Positions 6,719 to 14,774 of a DNA stretch of 17,547 nucleotides are shown here, in pieces. The position numbers and the translations under genes were made by a program. This DNA comes from an uncultured Xanthobacteraceae bacterium (lineage in GTDB: Bacteria > Pseudomonadota > Alphaproteobacteria > Rhizobiales > Xanthobacteraceae), in contig CATPCO010000316.1 of NCBI GenBank assembly GCA_955652925.1, positions 1 to 17,547 on the forward strand, written 5' to 3'. Below the pieces are notes generated by a model, which had not been told where the DNA came from, searched no databases, and saw only the letters and a program-made list of their open reading frames with translations. Every line of letters begins with the position of its first letter. The stretch's first letter is position 1.

Positions 6719-9700
6719 ATGACGCAGGCAGCCCGCGATTACAGCGAGACTCTGTTTCTACCCAAGACCGATTTTCCCATGCGCGCCGGGCTGCCGCAGA
6801 AGGAGCCCGAGATCCTCGCGCGCTGGCAGAAGCTCGGCATGTATCAGCGTTTGCGGGAAGCCGCCCGCGGCCAGCCCAAATTCATTCTGCACGATGGGCC
6901 GCCCTATGCGAACGGCAACATTCATATCGGACATGCACTCAACAAAATCCTCAAAGATGTCGTCACCCGTTCCCAGCAGATGCTCGGGTACGACTCCAAC
7001 TATGTGCCGGGCTGGGACTGCCATGGCCTGCCGATCGAATGGAAGATCGAGGAGGAATACCGCGCGAAGGGAAAGAATAAGGATGCGGTGCCGCTGATTG
7101 AATTCCGGCGCGAGTGCCGTGCCTTTGCCGCGTATTGGATTGACGTGCAGCGCGAGGAATTCCAACGCCTCGGTGTGGAAGGCGATTGGGGGCATCCCTA
7201 CACGACCATGGATTTCGTTGCCGAGGCACAGATCGCGCGCGAGCTCATGAAATTCGCGCAGAACGCAACCCTTTATCGCGGCTCGAAGCCGGTGATGTGG
7301 TCGGTCGTGGAGAAGACGGCGCTTGCCGAAGCAGAGGTCGAATACGAGGATTACGTCTCCGATCAGATCTGGGTGAAATTCCCTGTCGATCTTAGTTGGA
7401 GGCTTGAAACGAGCGGCCAAACTGGTGGGCGCCGCGGGGAGCAGCCCGACCCTGACCTTAGAGACGCCTCGATCGTAATCTGGACAACCACACCATGGAC
7501 GATTCCCGGTAATCGCGCCATCAGTTTCTCTCGTCAAATCAAATACTGGCTCTACGAGGTCACTGATGTTCCAGAGGGCAATTGGCTGGCGAAGGGCGAT
7601 CGATTAATTCTCGCGGAGAAGCTTGCTTTGGAGGTTATGCGGCAAGCGCGCGTATTGGCTTACAAACCAGTCCGCGAGGTCACGACCCATGAGCTGCTGC
7701 GTATTGAATGCCGGCACCCGCTTAGGAGCTTCAATGAGGGATACCGGTTTCGTGTTCCATTGCTGCAGGGCCGCCACGTGACAGAGGATGTTGGCACCGG
7801 GTTCGTGCATACGGCGCCTGGTCATGGGCGCGAAGATTTTGAAATTTGGACCGCCGACTCAGCAAGGCTGGCTAAACTCGGCATCAACACGACGATTCCT
7901 TACACCGTCGATGCGGACGGCCGCTTCACGAGCGAGGCGCCGGGGTTTACCGGCAAGCGCGTGCTCACGCAGGACGGCGAGAAGGGCGATGCCAACGAGG
8001 CCGTGATCAAGGCGCTGATCGGGGCCGGGATGTTGATCGCACGCTCCCGATTGAAGCACGAGTACCCGCATTCATGGCGTTCGAAAAAACCGGTGATCTT
8101 CCGCAATACGCCGCAATGGTTCATCGCCATGGACAAGCCCATTCTCAATGCGGCCGGTCAACCGAGGGCGGATGACACACTGCGCCAGCGCGCCCTTGCG
8201 GCGATCAAGTGCACGCGCTGGGTGCCGGTGCAGGGTGAACACCGCATCACCGGCATGATCGAAAGCCGCCCGGACTGGGTCATCTCGCGCCAGCGCGCCT
8301 GGGGCGTCCCAATCACGCTGTTCGTGCGGGAAAGTGCGCAAGCGGGTGTGGAGATCCTGTGCGACCCCAGCGTCAATGAACGCATTGCCGAGGCTTTCGG
8401 GCGCGAGGGCGCGGATGCCTGGTACGAGGATGGGGCGGCTGCCCGCTTTCTCTTGCCGCAGCATGACCCGGCGCAATGGACGAAAGTTGATGACATTCTC
8501 GACGTCTGGTTCGATTCGGGCTCGACGCATGCCTTCACGCTTGAGCTGCGCGAGGATCTCAAGGTCAAGCGCAAGCGCGACGGCGGCCCCGATACTGTCA
8601 TGTATCTCGAAGGGTCCGACCAGCACCGGGGCTGGTTTCAATCCTCGTTGCTGGAATCCTGCGGCACGCGCGCCGTTGCGCCTTTCGACGTGGTGCTCAC
8701 CCATGGCTTCGTTCTCGATCAGGACGGGCACAAAATGTCCAAGTCGCTCGGCAACGTGACCGCTCCACAGGATGTCATCCGGCAAGCGGGCGCCGACATC
8801 CTGCGCATGTGGGTGTGCGCCTCCGACTATGCCGACGACCTGCGGATCGGACCGGAAATCCTCAAGACCACGATCGAGACGTACCGCAAGCTGCGCAACA
8901 CGCTGCGCTGGATGCTTGGCTCGCTCGCCCATCTGACGCAGGAGGACGCCGTCGTCTTTACCGACATGCCTGAGCTGGAGCGGCTCATGCTGCATCGGCT
9001 GATCGAGCTCGATGCGCTCGTGCGCCAGGCTTACGCCGATTTCGACTACAAGCGCATCTTCGCGGCGCTCAGCAGCTTCATGACGAGCGATCTCTCCGCG
9101 TTCTATTTCGACATCCGCAAGGACGCGCTCTACTGTGACCCGATCTCCTCGAAAACGCGCAGAGCTTGCCTGCACGTGCTCGATCATTTGTTTCGATGCA
9201 CGGTAACCTGGCTTGCTCCCATGTTGCCTTTCAGCGCCGAGGAGGCATGGCTCGCGCGCTATCCCTCGGTACTCGGGGCGCCCACGCACGAGCCCGCGCG
9301 GGACGACTCCGTGCATCTGCAACTCTTTGCGGACCTTCCGGCGTCCTGGCGCAATGACGCGCTGGCTGAGAAATGGCGCAAGGTGCGGCTCGTGCGCCGC
9401 GTCGTGACCGGCGCGCTCGAGATCGAGCGGGCGCACAAGCGCATCGGCTCCTCGCTCGAAGCAGCGCCAGTCGTCTATGTTTCCGACGATAATCTGTTTG
9501 CTGCGCTCGTCGACGTCGATCTCGCGGAGGTGTCGATCACCTCGGCAGTGACCATGGTCGCGGGCGAGGGTCCACAGACCGCGTTCCGGCTCGATGAAGT
9601 CCCGGGCGTTGCGGTTGAGGTGCGGCTAGCGCAGGGAAAAAAATGCGCCCGATCCTGGAAAATCCTTCCGAGCGTTGGCTCCGATCCCGCTTATCCCGAT

Positions 9701-9763
9701 GTCTCTCCGCGCGACGCGCAGGCGCTGCGTGAATGGGAGACGATGCGCAGGGCGGCAGAATGA
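6719..9763 (+). CDS. ileS: Isoleucyl-tRNA synthetase
   Basis: The 1014-residue product charges tRNA-Ile with isoleucine in the cytoplasm. The class I signatures are present: PPYANGNIHIGHALNK with HIGH at residues 69-72, and KMSKS at 672-676 within HKMSKSLGN. The CP1 editing domain that hydrolyses Val-tRNA carries TTPWTIPGNRAI and GTGFVHTAPGHGREDF. WDCHGLPIEWKIE and DVWFDSGSTHAF are further family motifs. The tail has GKKCARSWKILP and lacks the four zinc-binding cysteines of the E. coli type C-terminal domain, which I recall as usual for Rhizobiales enzymes. Part of the CP1 region (about 7500-7680) is less GC-rich and uses rarer codons than the rest. ATG 6719 gives the standard N-terminus. The stop overlaps lspA as ATGA, so both are one operon. 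Confidence 0.98.
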   Translation: MTQAARDYSETLFLPKTDFPMRAGLPQKEPEILARWQKLGMYQRLREAARGQPKFILHDGPPYANGNIHIGHALNKILKDVVTRSQQMLGYDSNYVPGWDCHGLPIEWKIEEEYRAKGKNKDAVPLIEFRRECRAFAAYWIDVQREEFQRLGVEGDWGHPYTTMDFVAEAQIARELMKFAQNATLYRGSKPVMWSVVEKTALAEAEVEYEDYVSDQIWVKFPVDLSWRLETSGQTGGRRGEQPDPDLRDASIVIWTTTPWTIPGNRAISFSRQIKYWLYEVTDVPEGNWLAKGDRLILAEKLALEVMRQARVLAYKPVREVTTHELLRIECRHPLRSFNEGYRFRVPLLQGRHVTEDVGTGFVHTAPGHGREDFEIWTADSARLAKLGINTTIPYTVDADGRFTSEAPGFTGKRVLTQDGEKGDANEAVIKALIGAGMLIARSRLKHEYPHSWRSKKPVIFRNTPQWFIAMDKPILNAAGQPRADDTLRQRALAAIKCTRWVPVQGEHRITGMIESRPDWVISRQRAWGVPITLFVRESAQAGVEILCDPSVNERIAEAFGREGADAWYEDGAAARFLLPQHDPAQWTKVDDILDVWFDSGSTHAFTLELREDLKVKRKRDGGPDTVMYLEGSDQHRGWFQSSLLESCGTRAVAPFDVVLTHGFVLDQDGHKMSKSLGNVTAPQDVIRQAGADILRMWVCASDYADDLRIGPEILKTTIETYRKLRNTLRWMLGSLAHLTQEDAVVFTDMPELERLMLHRLIELDALVRQAYADFDYKRIFAALSSFMTSDLSAFYFDIRKDALYCDPISSKTRRACLHVLDHLFRCTVTWLAPMLPFSAEEAWLARYPSVLGAPTHEPARDDSVHLQLFADLPASWRNDALAEKWRKVRLVRRVVTGALEIERAHKRIGSSLEAAPVVYVSDDNLFAALVDVDLAEVSITSAVTMVAGEGPQTAFRLDEVPGVAVEVRLAQGKKCARSWKILPSVGSDPAYPDVSPRDAQALREWETMRRAAE

Positions 9764-10311
9764 GCGGGGCAAATGTGACCGAAAGGCCCGCGCCGCGTGC
9801 ACGAGGCCTGTTCTGGGGCCGGTTTTCCTGGTTCGGGGTTGCCGTGGCTCTCGCCGCGACGGCAGTCGACCAGGCGGTGAAGCTCTGGCTGTTGTTCGGC
9901 ATTGATCTTGGCGCGCGCGGCATGATTACGCTCACGCCGTTTCTTGATCTGGTGCTGACCTGGAACACCGGGATCAGCTATGGCCTGTTCCCGCAGGAGG
10001 GGCCGCTTGGCCAATGGGCGCTGCTCGCGCTCAAGGCGATCGCAGCCGTCTTGCTGTGGATATGGCTCGCGCGCGCGACGTCGCGGCTCACCGCAGTGGC
10101 TCTCGGCCTCATCATCGGAGGGGCCGTCGGCAATGCCATCGACCGCGTGGCCTATGGAGCCGTCGCTGATTTCGTGCTGCTGCACGCCACCACCGAGACC
10201 TTCGATTTCAAATGGTATGTGTTCAACATCGCGGACGTGGCGATTGTGGCGGGCGTGGCGGTGCTGCTGTACGAGACGCTCGTAGGTACGGGTGCCGCAA
10301 AAGCGCCCTGA
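9760..10311 (+). CDS. lspA: Lipoprotein signal peptidase (signal peptidase II)
   Basis: The 183-residue inner-membrane aspartic protease removes signal peptides from diacylglyceryl prolipoproteins. Four transmembrane segments can be seen (about 23-46, 58-72, 84-104, 112-128 and the C-terminal one at 155-174 are the hydrophobic blocks, of which four span the membrane in the family). The conserved motifs are DQAVKLW near residue 37, WNTGISYG at 68-75, GGAVGNAIDRV at 120-130, GAVADF at 133-138 and FNIADVAI at 155-162. Asp137 and Asp159 are the expected catalytic pair. The ATG overlaps the ileS stop as ATGA, so translation is probably coupled. The ileS-lspA order is widespread in proteobacteria. 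A short hairpin (10337-10354, six-base stem) follows but has no T-tract. Confidence 0.96.
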   Translation: MSGANVTERPAPRARGLFWGRFSWFGVAVALAATAVDQAVKLWLLFGIDLGARGMITLTPFLDLVLTWNTGISYGLFPQEGPLGQWALLALKAIAAVLLWIWLARATSRLTAVALGLIIGGAVGNAIDRVAYGAVADFVLLHATTETFDFKWYVFNIADVAIVAGVAVLLYETLVGTGAAKAP

Positions 10312-10371
10312 TCCGGGTCCAGGGTAAAGTCGGGGATACGGCTTTTACGCCGTAATGTGAAGGGGATAGCT

Positions 10372-11073
10372 ATGCGAAACCGATACGCGAAAGGGCAGCG
10401 CGCCGCCGCGCTTGCCGGCATATTGGCGCTCGCACTGGTTGCCGGCACGGGTCGCGGATGGGCTCAGGATGATGAGGACGTGCCACTCGATACCAAGCTG
10501 TTTCGGGGCTTCATGAAGGAAATGGGGTTCCTGCGAAGCGAGCAGGGCATCGAGTATCGTGAGCGCGCTCCGCTCGTGGTGCCTCCCTCGCTCAGTCTTC
10601 CGCCTCCGCAAACCGAAGGTCCTGCTGCCCGCAACCCGGCTTGGCCGAAGGATCCTGATGTTGCCCGCCGCAAGCAGGCAAGCGCGGCGGAGAAGGCAAA
10701 ACTATACAGCTCGGCCGAGGAGCAGGCGCGCGTGCTTCGCCCCGACGAGCTTAAGGGACAGGGTCAGGCCGGCGCCAGCACCAGCACAGCAAGCCGCGCA
10801 GGTCCGGGAGTCGAGGAATCCATGCGTCCTATGTCACCTGCGCAGCTGCAAGGCACCGCTACCAAGGCCTGGTGGCAAGACTTGTTCTCTTCGATCGGGC
10901 CGGCGCGACCGGAAAGTGCTCCTTTTACCGGCGAGCCACCGCGAACCAGCATGACCGCGCCCCCACCCGGATATCAGACGCCCTCACCCGGTTATGCCTA
11001 TGGCCTGGGTGTTCAGCGAGGTGAAGCGGCCAAACCGTCCACCGTTGAATCGCGCATGGAGCCCACGAGATAA
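10372..11073 (+). CDS. Secreted or periplasmic proline-rich protein of unknown function
   Basis: The 233-residue product begins with a clear signal peptide: a basic n-region (MRNRYAKGQR), a hydrophobic core to about residue 25, and a likely cut after RGWA near residue 31. The mature part starts with an acidic stretch (QDDEDVP), then FRGFMKEMGFL, and a segment RAPLVVPPSLSLPPP that resembles the core motif of DUF3035-type proteins; I am not sure of that link. The rest is low complexity, rich in Pro, Ala, Ser and Gln, with one aromatic block KAWWQDLFSSIG near 167-178. AGGGG at 10361-10365 lies six bases before the ATG. It sits between lspA and the M16 pair, an order I recall as conserved in Hyphomicrobiales, which suggests an envelope role. 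No enzymatic motif is visible. Confidence 0.82.
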   Translation: MRNRYAKGQRAAALAGILALALVAGTGRGWAQDDEDVPLDTKLFRGFMKEMGFLRSEQGIEYRERAPLVVPPSLSLPPPQTEGPAARNPAWPKDPDVARRKQASAAEKAKLYSSAEEQARVLRPDELKGQGQAGASTSTASRAGPGVEESMRPMSPAQLQGTATKAWWQDLFSSIGPARPESAPFTGEPPRTSMTAPPPGYQTPSPGYAYGLGVQRGEAAKPSTVESRMEPTR

Positions 11074-11215
11074 GTCGAGGCGCGAATGCGCGTTTAAGCC
11101 GCTCGCGGTCACACGCGCCCACGAGTCGCCTCGGTCATTGTTGATACCCTGTGCTTTTGCCGCTATCGGCTTAATCCGTGCCGTGGGGGGCGAACTCCAC
11201 GAGAGCAAACTGGTC

Positions 11216-12568
11216 TTGCACACAATATTCCGAATCACAGCGGCCCTTCTCGCCGCCCTTGCGGGTGGCGACCTTGCGATCGCCGGAACCGACATCTCCC
11301 ATTTCGCCCTTGCCAATGGCTTGGAGGTGGTCGTCATTCCGGATCATCGGGTCCCGGTCGCCACCCACATGATCTGGTACAAGGTCGGCTCAGCCGATGA
11401 GACCCCGGGCAAGTCGGGTCTCGCCCATTTCCTCGAACACCTCATGTTCAAGGGCACGGCCAAGAACCCTTTGGACCGGTTTTCTCAAATCGTGGCGACC
11501 ATCGGGGGCCAGGAAAATGCGTTCACCTCATCGGATTACACCGGCTATTTCCAGCGGGTACCGAAAAACGAGCTTAAACACATGATGGAGCTCGAAGCCG
11601 ACCGGATGACCGGGCTGGTACTGACCGACGACGTTGTGAGGCCTGAGCTCGATGTCGTTCTGGAAGAGCAGAACATGCGGGTCGCCAACAATCCCGCCGC
11701 ACGGCTGGGCGAGCAGATGGAAGCCGCACTCTATCTCAATCACCCCTATGGCCGCCCGGTCATCGGCTGGCGGCAGGAAATCGAGCAGCTCACGCGCGAG
11801 GATGCGCTCGCGTTTTACCGGCGATTCTATACCCCCAACAACGCAGTCGTCGTCGTTACGGGCGACGTTACGGTGGACGAGGTGCGCACGTTTGCGGAGC
11901 AGACATACGGGCAAGTGGGGCCGGTTACCGAGATAAAATCGCGTGTGCGGCCGCAAGAGCCGGTGCAGGAAGCGGCACGCACCGTGACGCTTGCGGACGC
12001 GCGCGTCGCTCAGCCCAGCGTGAGCCGTTATTATCTCGTGCCTTCGAGCACCACGGCGCAGGCCGGCGAAAGCGAGGCCCTGGAGCTGCTCGCCCATATT
12101 CTCGGCCGTGGTTCGAACAGCCGCCTTTACCGCAGCCTGGTCGTCAACGATGCCATCGCCGTGAACGCGGGCGCCAATTATGACAGCACCGCGCTGGATG
12201 CCACTCGCCTGAGCGTCTATGCGACGCCAAAGCCCGGCATCAGCCTTGCGCAACTGGAACAGGCACTCGATGACGTCCTTGCCGACGTCATTGCAAGGGG
12301 CGTCACCGCGGAAGAGCTTGATCGCTCCAAGAGCCGTATGGTCGCGGATGCGATCTATGCCAACGACAATCCGCGCACCATGGCGCAGTGGTACGGCGCA
12401 GCGCTCACCACCGGATCAACCGTGGAGCAGGTCCGCGCCTGGCCCGAGCGCATCCGCGCGGTGAGCGCCGACGCGGTGCGCGACGCCGCCCGACATTGGC
12501 TCGATAAGCGGCGTTCGGTGACCGGTTATCTGATCAAGGATTCTCAGCCCCAGGAGAAACGTTCGTGA
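11216..12568 (+). CDS. M16 family zinc metallopeptidase, catalytic subunit
   Basis: The product is about 450 residues with the inverted zinc motif of M16 peptidases, HFLEH at residues 71-75, and the distal glutamate in ELDVVLEEQ (Glu150/151, about 76 residues on). The HPYGRPVIGW and FYTPNNAVVVVTGDV motifs are also typical of bacterial M16B enzymes related to the mitochondrial processing peptidase. The start is uncertain. TTG 11216 gives a good signal peptide (HTIFRITAALLAALAGG) and has GAGAG ten bases upstream; GTG 11183 is the alternative. The frame extends up to 10994 but that part overlaps the preceding gene and is unlikely to be translated. It is followed at once by its paralogue without the zinc motif, so a periplasmic heterodimer is likely. 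Substrates are unknown. Confidence 0.92.
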   Translation: MHTIFRITAALLAALAGGDLAIAGTDISHFALANGLEVVVIPDHRVPVATHMIWYKVGSADETPGKSGLAHFLEHLMFKGTAKNPLDRFSQIVATIGGQENAFTSSDYTGYFQRVPKNELKHMMELEADRMTGLVLTDDVVRPELDVVLEEQNMRVANNPAARLGEQMEAALYLNHPYGRPVIGWRQEIEQLTREDALAFYRRFYTPNNAVVVVTGDVTVDEVRTFAEQTYGQVGPVTEIKSRVRPQEPVQEAARTVTLADARVAQPSVSRYYLVPSSTTAQAGESEALELLAHILGRGSNSRLYRSLVVNDAIAVNAGANYDSTALDATRLSVYATPKPGISLAQLEQALDDVLADVIARGVTAEELDRSKSRMVADAIYANDNPRTMAQWYGAALTTGSTVEQVRAWPERIRAVSADAVRDAARHWLDKRRSVTGYLIKDSQPQEKRS

Positions 12569-13917
12569 AGCCGGCTGTTTTCTTGCGTGGCGGTAACCGT
12601 TGTGTGCTGGCAGCACTGCTCGCGGCCGCCGCGCTGGCATTTGCGCCACCGGCGCGCGCGGTTACGATCGAGCGCGTGGTCAGCCCGGCCGGCATAGAGG
12701 CCTGGCTGGTGCGCAATCCCACCGTTCCCCTGATCGCGCTTGAATTTGCGCTGCGCGGCAGCGCTGACCAGGATCCTGTGGACAAGGCGGGTGTCGCCAA
12801 TCTCGCGGCCGACTTGCTGGATGAAGGCGCAGGTCCTTTTGATGCGATGGCCTTCCATGACCGCCTCGAGCGCAAAGCCATCGAGCTCAGCTTCAGTGCC
12901 GGGCGCGATTCTCTGCGCGGCACCTTGCGCACGCTCAAGGAGAACAGCGAGCAAGCATTCGATTATCTCGGGCTTTCTCTTTCGGAGCCGCGCTTCGACA
13001 GCGAAGCGGTGGAACGCATTCGCGCGCAGATCATGTCACGGCTCCGGCGCGAGACGGTAAGCCCGCGCGATGTTGCAAGCCGCAACTGGTGGGCGACCGC
13101 GTTCCCGGATCATCCCTATGGCCGCCCCGTCGAAGGCACGCTCGAATCATTGCCGCGCATCAGCGCCGATGATCTGCGATCCTACACCCGGCGGGTGCTG
13201 GCGCGCGATCAGCTCAAGGTCGCAATCGTCGGGGATATCGATGCGCAAGCCGCGGGAGCGCTGCTCGACCGTGCGTTCGGCAAGTTGCCCGCAAAGGCCG
13301 AGCTCCAGATGGTGAGCCCGGTGGTTGCGCAGGGGCTGGGCCGCCGTATCGTCATCCAGCTCGATGTGCCGCAAGCCGCCGTGAGTTTCGGCGGACCAGG
13401 AATCAGCCGCAGCGATCCCGATTTCATGGCAGCCTATATCGTCAATCACATTCTTGGCGGCGGCTCATTCTCGTCCCGGCTCTACCGCGAAGTGCGTGAA
13501 AAGCGCGGGCTCGCTTACGGCATCTCCGACAGCCTCGTGTGGCTCAATTACACGGCGCTCATGATCGGCAGCACCGCCACCCGGGCCGACGCGACGGGCA
13601 AGACGATCGAGATCATCGAGCATGAGATTCGCCGTCTGGCGGAAGAAGGACCAACCGAAGAGGAGCTCGCCAAGGCCAAGACCTACCTCAAGGCCTCGTT
13701 TGTGCTCGGTCTCGATACATCAAACCGCATTGCCAGCCAGCTCGTGCAGATGCAACTCGACAGTCTCGGCATCGACTACATCGACCGCCGTTCCGGCCTG
13801 ATCGATGCAGTCACGCTCGCCGACGCGAAGCGGGTTGCGAAGCGTCTGCTCGACAACGGGCTCTTGGTTACGGTGGTCGGACGGCCGACAGGGCTGAGCT
13901 CGAAGGAAAGCGACTAG
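12565..13917 (+). CDS. M16 family peptidase-like protein, non-catalytic partner
   Basis: The 450-residue product has the M16 fold but no HxxEH: the equivalent stretch reads GVANLAADLLDEGAG. A signal peptide is evident (VLAALLAAAALAFAPPARA, cut near residue 32). DHPYGRPVEGT, GGGSFSSRLYREVREKRGLAYGI and the Lys/Ala-rich ELAKAKTYLKASF are typical. Arg314 and Tyr318 in KRGLAYG are candidates for the Arg/Tyr pair that non-catalytic M16B subunits supply to the active site of the partner. The GTG start overlaps the stop of the catalytic subunit as GTGA, implying coupled translation and balanced amounts. Together they should form a periplasmic peptidase complex; the pair belongs to the downstream part of the ileS-lspA cluster. 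Confidence 0.93.
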   Translation: MKPAVFLRGGNRCVLAALLAAAALAFAPPARAVTIERVVSPAGIEAWLVRNPTVPLIALEFALRGSADQDPVDKAGVANLAADLLDEGAGPFDAMAFHDRLERKAIELSFSAGRDSLRGTLRTLKENSEQAFDYLGLSLSEPRFDSEAVERIRAQIMSRLRRETVSPRDVASRNWWATAFPDHPYGRPVEGTLESLPRISADDLRSYTRRVLARDQLKVAIVGDIDAQAAGALLDRAFGKLPAKAELQMVSPVVAQGLGRRIVIQLDVPQAAVSFGGPGISRSDPDFMAAYIVNHILGGGSFSSRLYREVREKRGLAYGISDSLVWLNYTALMIGSTATRADATGKTIEIIEHEIRRLAEEGPTEEELAKAKTYLKASFVLGLDTSNRIASQLVQMQLDSLGIDYIDRRSGLIDAVTLADAKRVAKRLLDNGLLVTVVGRPTGLSSKESD

Positions 13918-13949
13918 GCGGCCTCTCGATCCGCTCGCTCGCATAGTGT

Positions 13950-13955
13950 TACACT
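13950..13955 (+). promoter_or_regulatory. Possible -10 element of a leaderless transcript
   Basis: TACACT ends six bases before the ATG at 13962, and there is no Shine-Dalgarno site in front of that ATG. A -10 box so placed would start transcription at or next to the ATG. No good -35 box is seen, so this is a weak call. Confidence 0.2.
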
Positions 13956-13961
13956 GCGCCA

Positions 13962-14774
13962 ATGATCGCGCGCAGCCTCGATGACGCCCTCGCCTGCATC
14001 AGGGATGGCTGCCTGCTGGCGGTGCCGCGCGAACAATCGGGCGTCGCCATGGAGGCAACCCGCGCGCTGATCCGGCGTGGCGTCAAGCATCTGCATCTCA
14101 TCACGCTGCCGACATCGAGCCTGCAGGCCGATCTCCTGATCGGAGCGGGCGCAGTCTCCACGCTCGAGACCTCGGCCGTTTCTCTCGGAGAATTCGGGGC
14201 GGCACCGCGTTTCACCGCGGCAATGACGGCGGGCACGCTGCACATGAAGGAGGCGACCTGCCCGGCGCTGCACGCGGCGTTTCAGGCCGCCGAGAAAGGC
14301 GTGCCGTTCATGCCGCTGCGCGGTCTGATCGGCTCTGACCTGTTGGTGCATCGCCGGGATTGGAAGGTCACCGACAATCCGTTCGCGCAGGACGATCCCA
14401 TTGTGCTGTTGCCTGCGATCAAGCCCGATGTCGCGCTCTTCCACGCGCCGTTGGCCGATCGCGACGGCAATGTATGGATCGGCCGCGAGCGCGAGCTCGC
14501 CGTGATGGCCCATGCTGCCATTCGCACGGTCGTCACCGTCGAGAAAATCCAGGATGCAAATCTGTTCGATGATCCGCAGCTTGCCGCCGGCGCGCTCGGC
14601 GGCTTCTACATAGAGGCTGTCGCGCTTGCGCCGAAAGGAGCCTGGCCACTTGCGCTTGCCGGCGAGTATCCCGCAGACGGCGCACATCTCACCGAATACG
14701 CGAGCCTGGCCCGAACCGCGGAAGGATTTGCCGCCTATCTCGATCGCTACCTGCATGCGCAGCGCGCGGCGTGA
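13962..14774 (+). CDS. CoA-transferase family protein, subunit A (glutaconate CoA-transferase / IpdA-like)
   Basis: The 270-residue product has the alpha-subunit fold of class I CoA-transferases. RRGVKHLHLITLPTSS, ADLLIGAGAVSTLET and the MPLRGLIGSDLL motif (about 117-128) match the GctA/IpdA group, as does PIVLLPAIKPDVALFHAPLADRDGNVWIG. In this group subunit A binds part of the CoA and substrate; in IpdAB, a steroid ring-cleaving hydrolase with this fold, an alpha-subunit Glu near residue 105 is needed. Glu97 in MKEATC lies in a similar place, but I cannot confirm the alignment. It starts 44 bases after the M16 gene with no visible Shine-Dalgarno site. Its 3' end overlaps a possible start of subunit B and abuts a repeat element. 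The substrate is unknown. Confidence 0.88.
   Translation: MIARSLDDALACIRDGCLLAVPREQSGVAMEATRALIRRGVKHLHLITLPTSSLQADLLIGAGAVSTLETSAVSLGEFGAAPRFTAAMTAGTLHMKEATCPALHAAFQAAEKGVPFMPLRGLIGSDLLVHRRDWKVTDNPFAQDDPIVLLPAIKPDVALFHAPLADRDGNVWIGRERELAVMAHAAIRTVVTVEKIQDANLFDDPQLAAGALGGFYIEAVALAPKGAWPLALAGEYPADGAHLTEYASLARTAEGFAAYLDRYLHAQRAA

Noticed and set aside
8072..9436. Minus-strand open frame of about 454 codons opposite ileS
   Set aside because: High-GC shadow of ileS with Arg/His-rich composition and no family motif.
10337..10354. Six-base hairpin (TACGGC / GCCGTA) between lspA and the next gene as a terminator
   Set aside because: No T-tract follows and the next gene's Shine-Dalgarno site comes at once; it may be chance.
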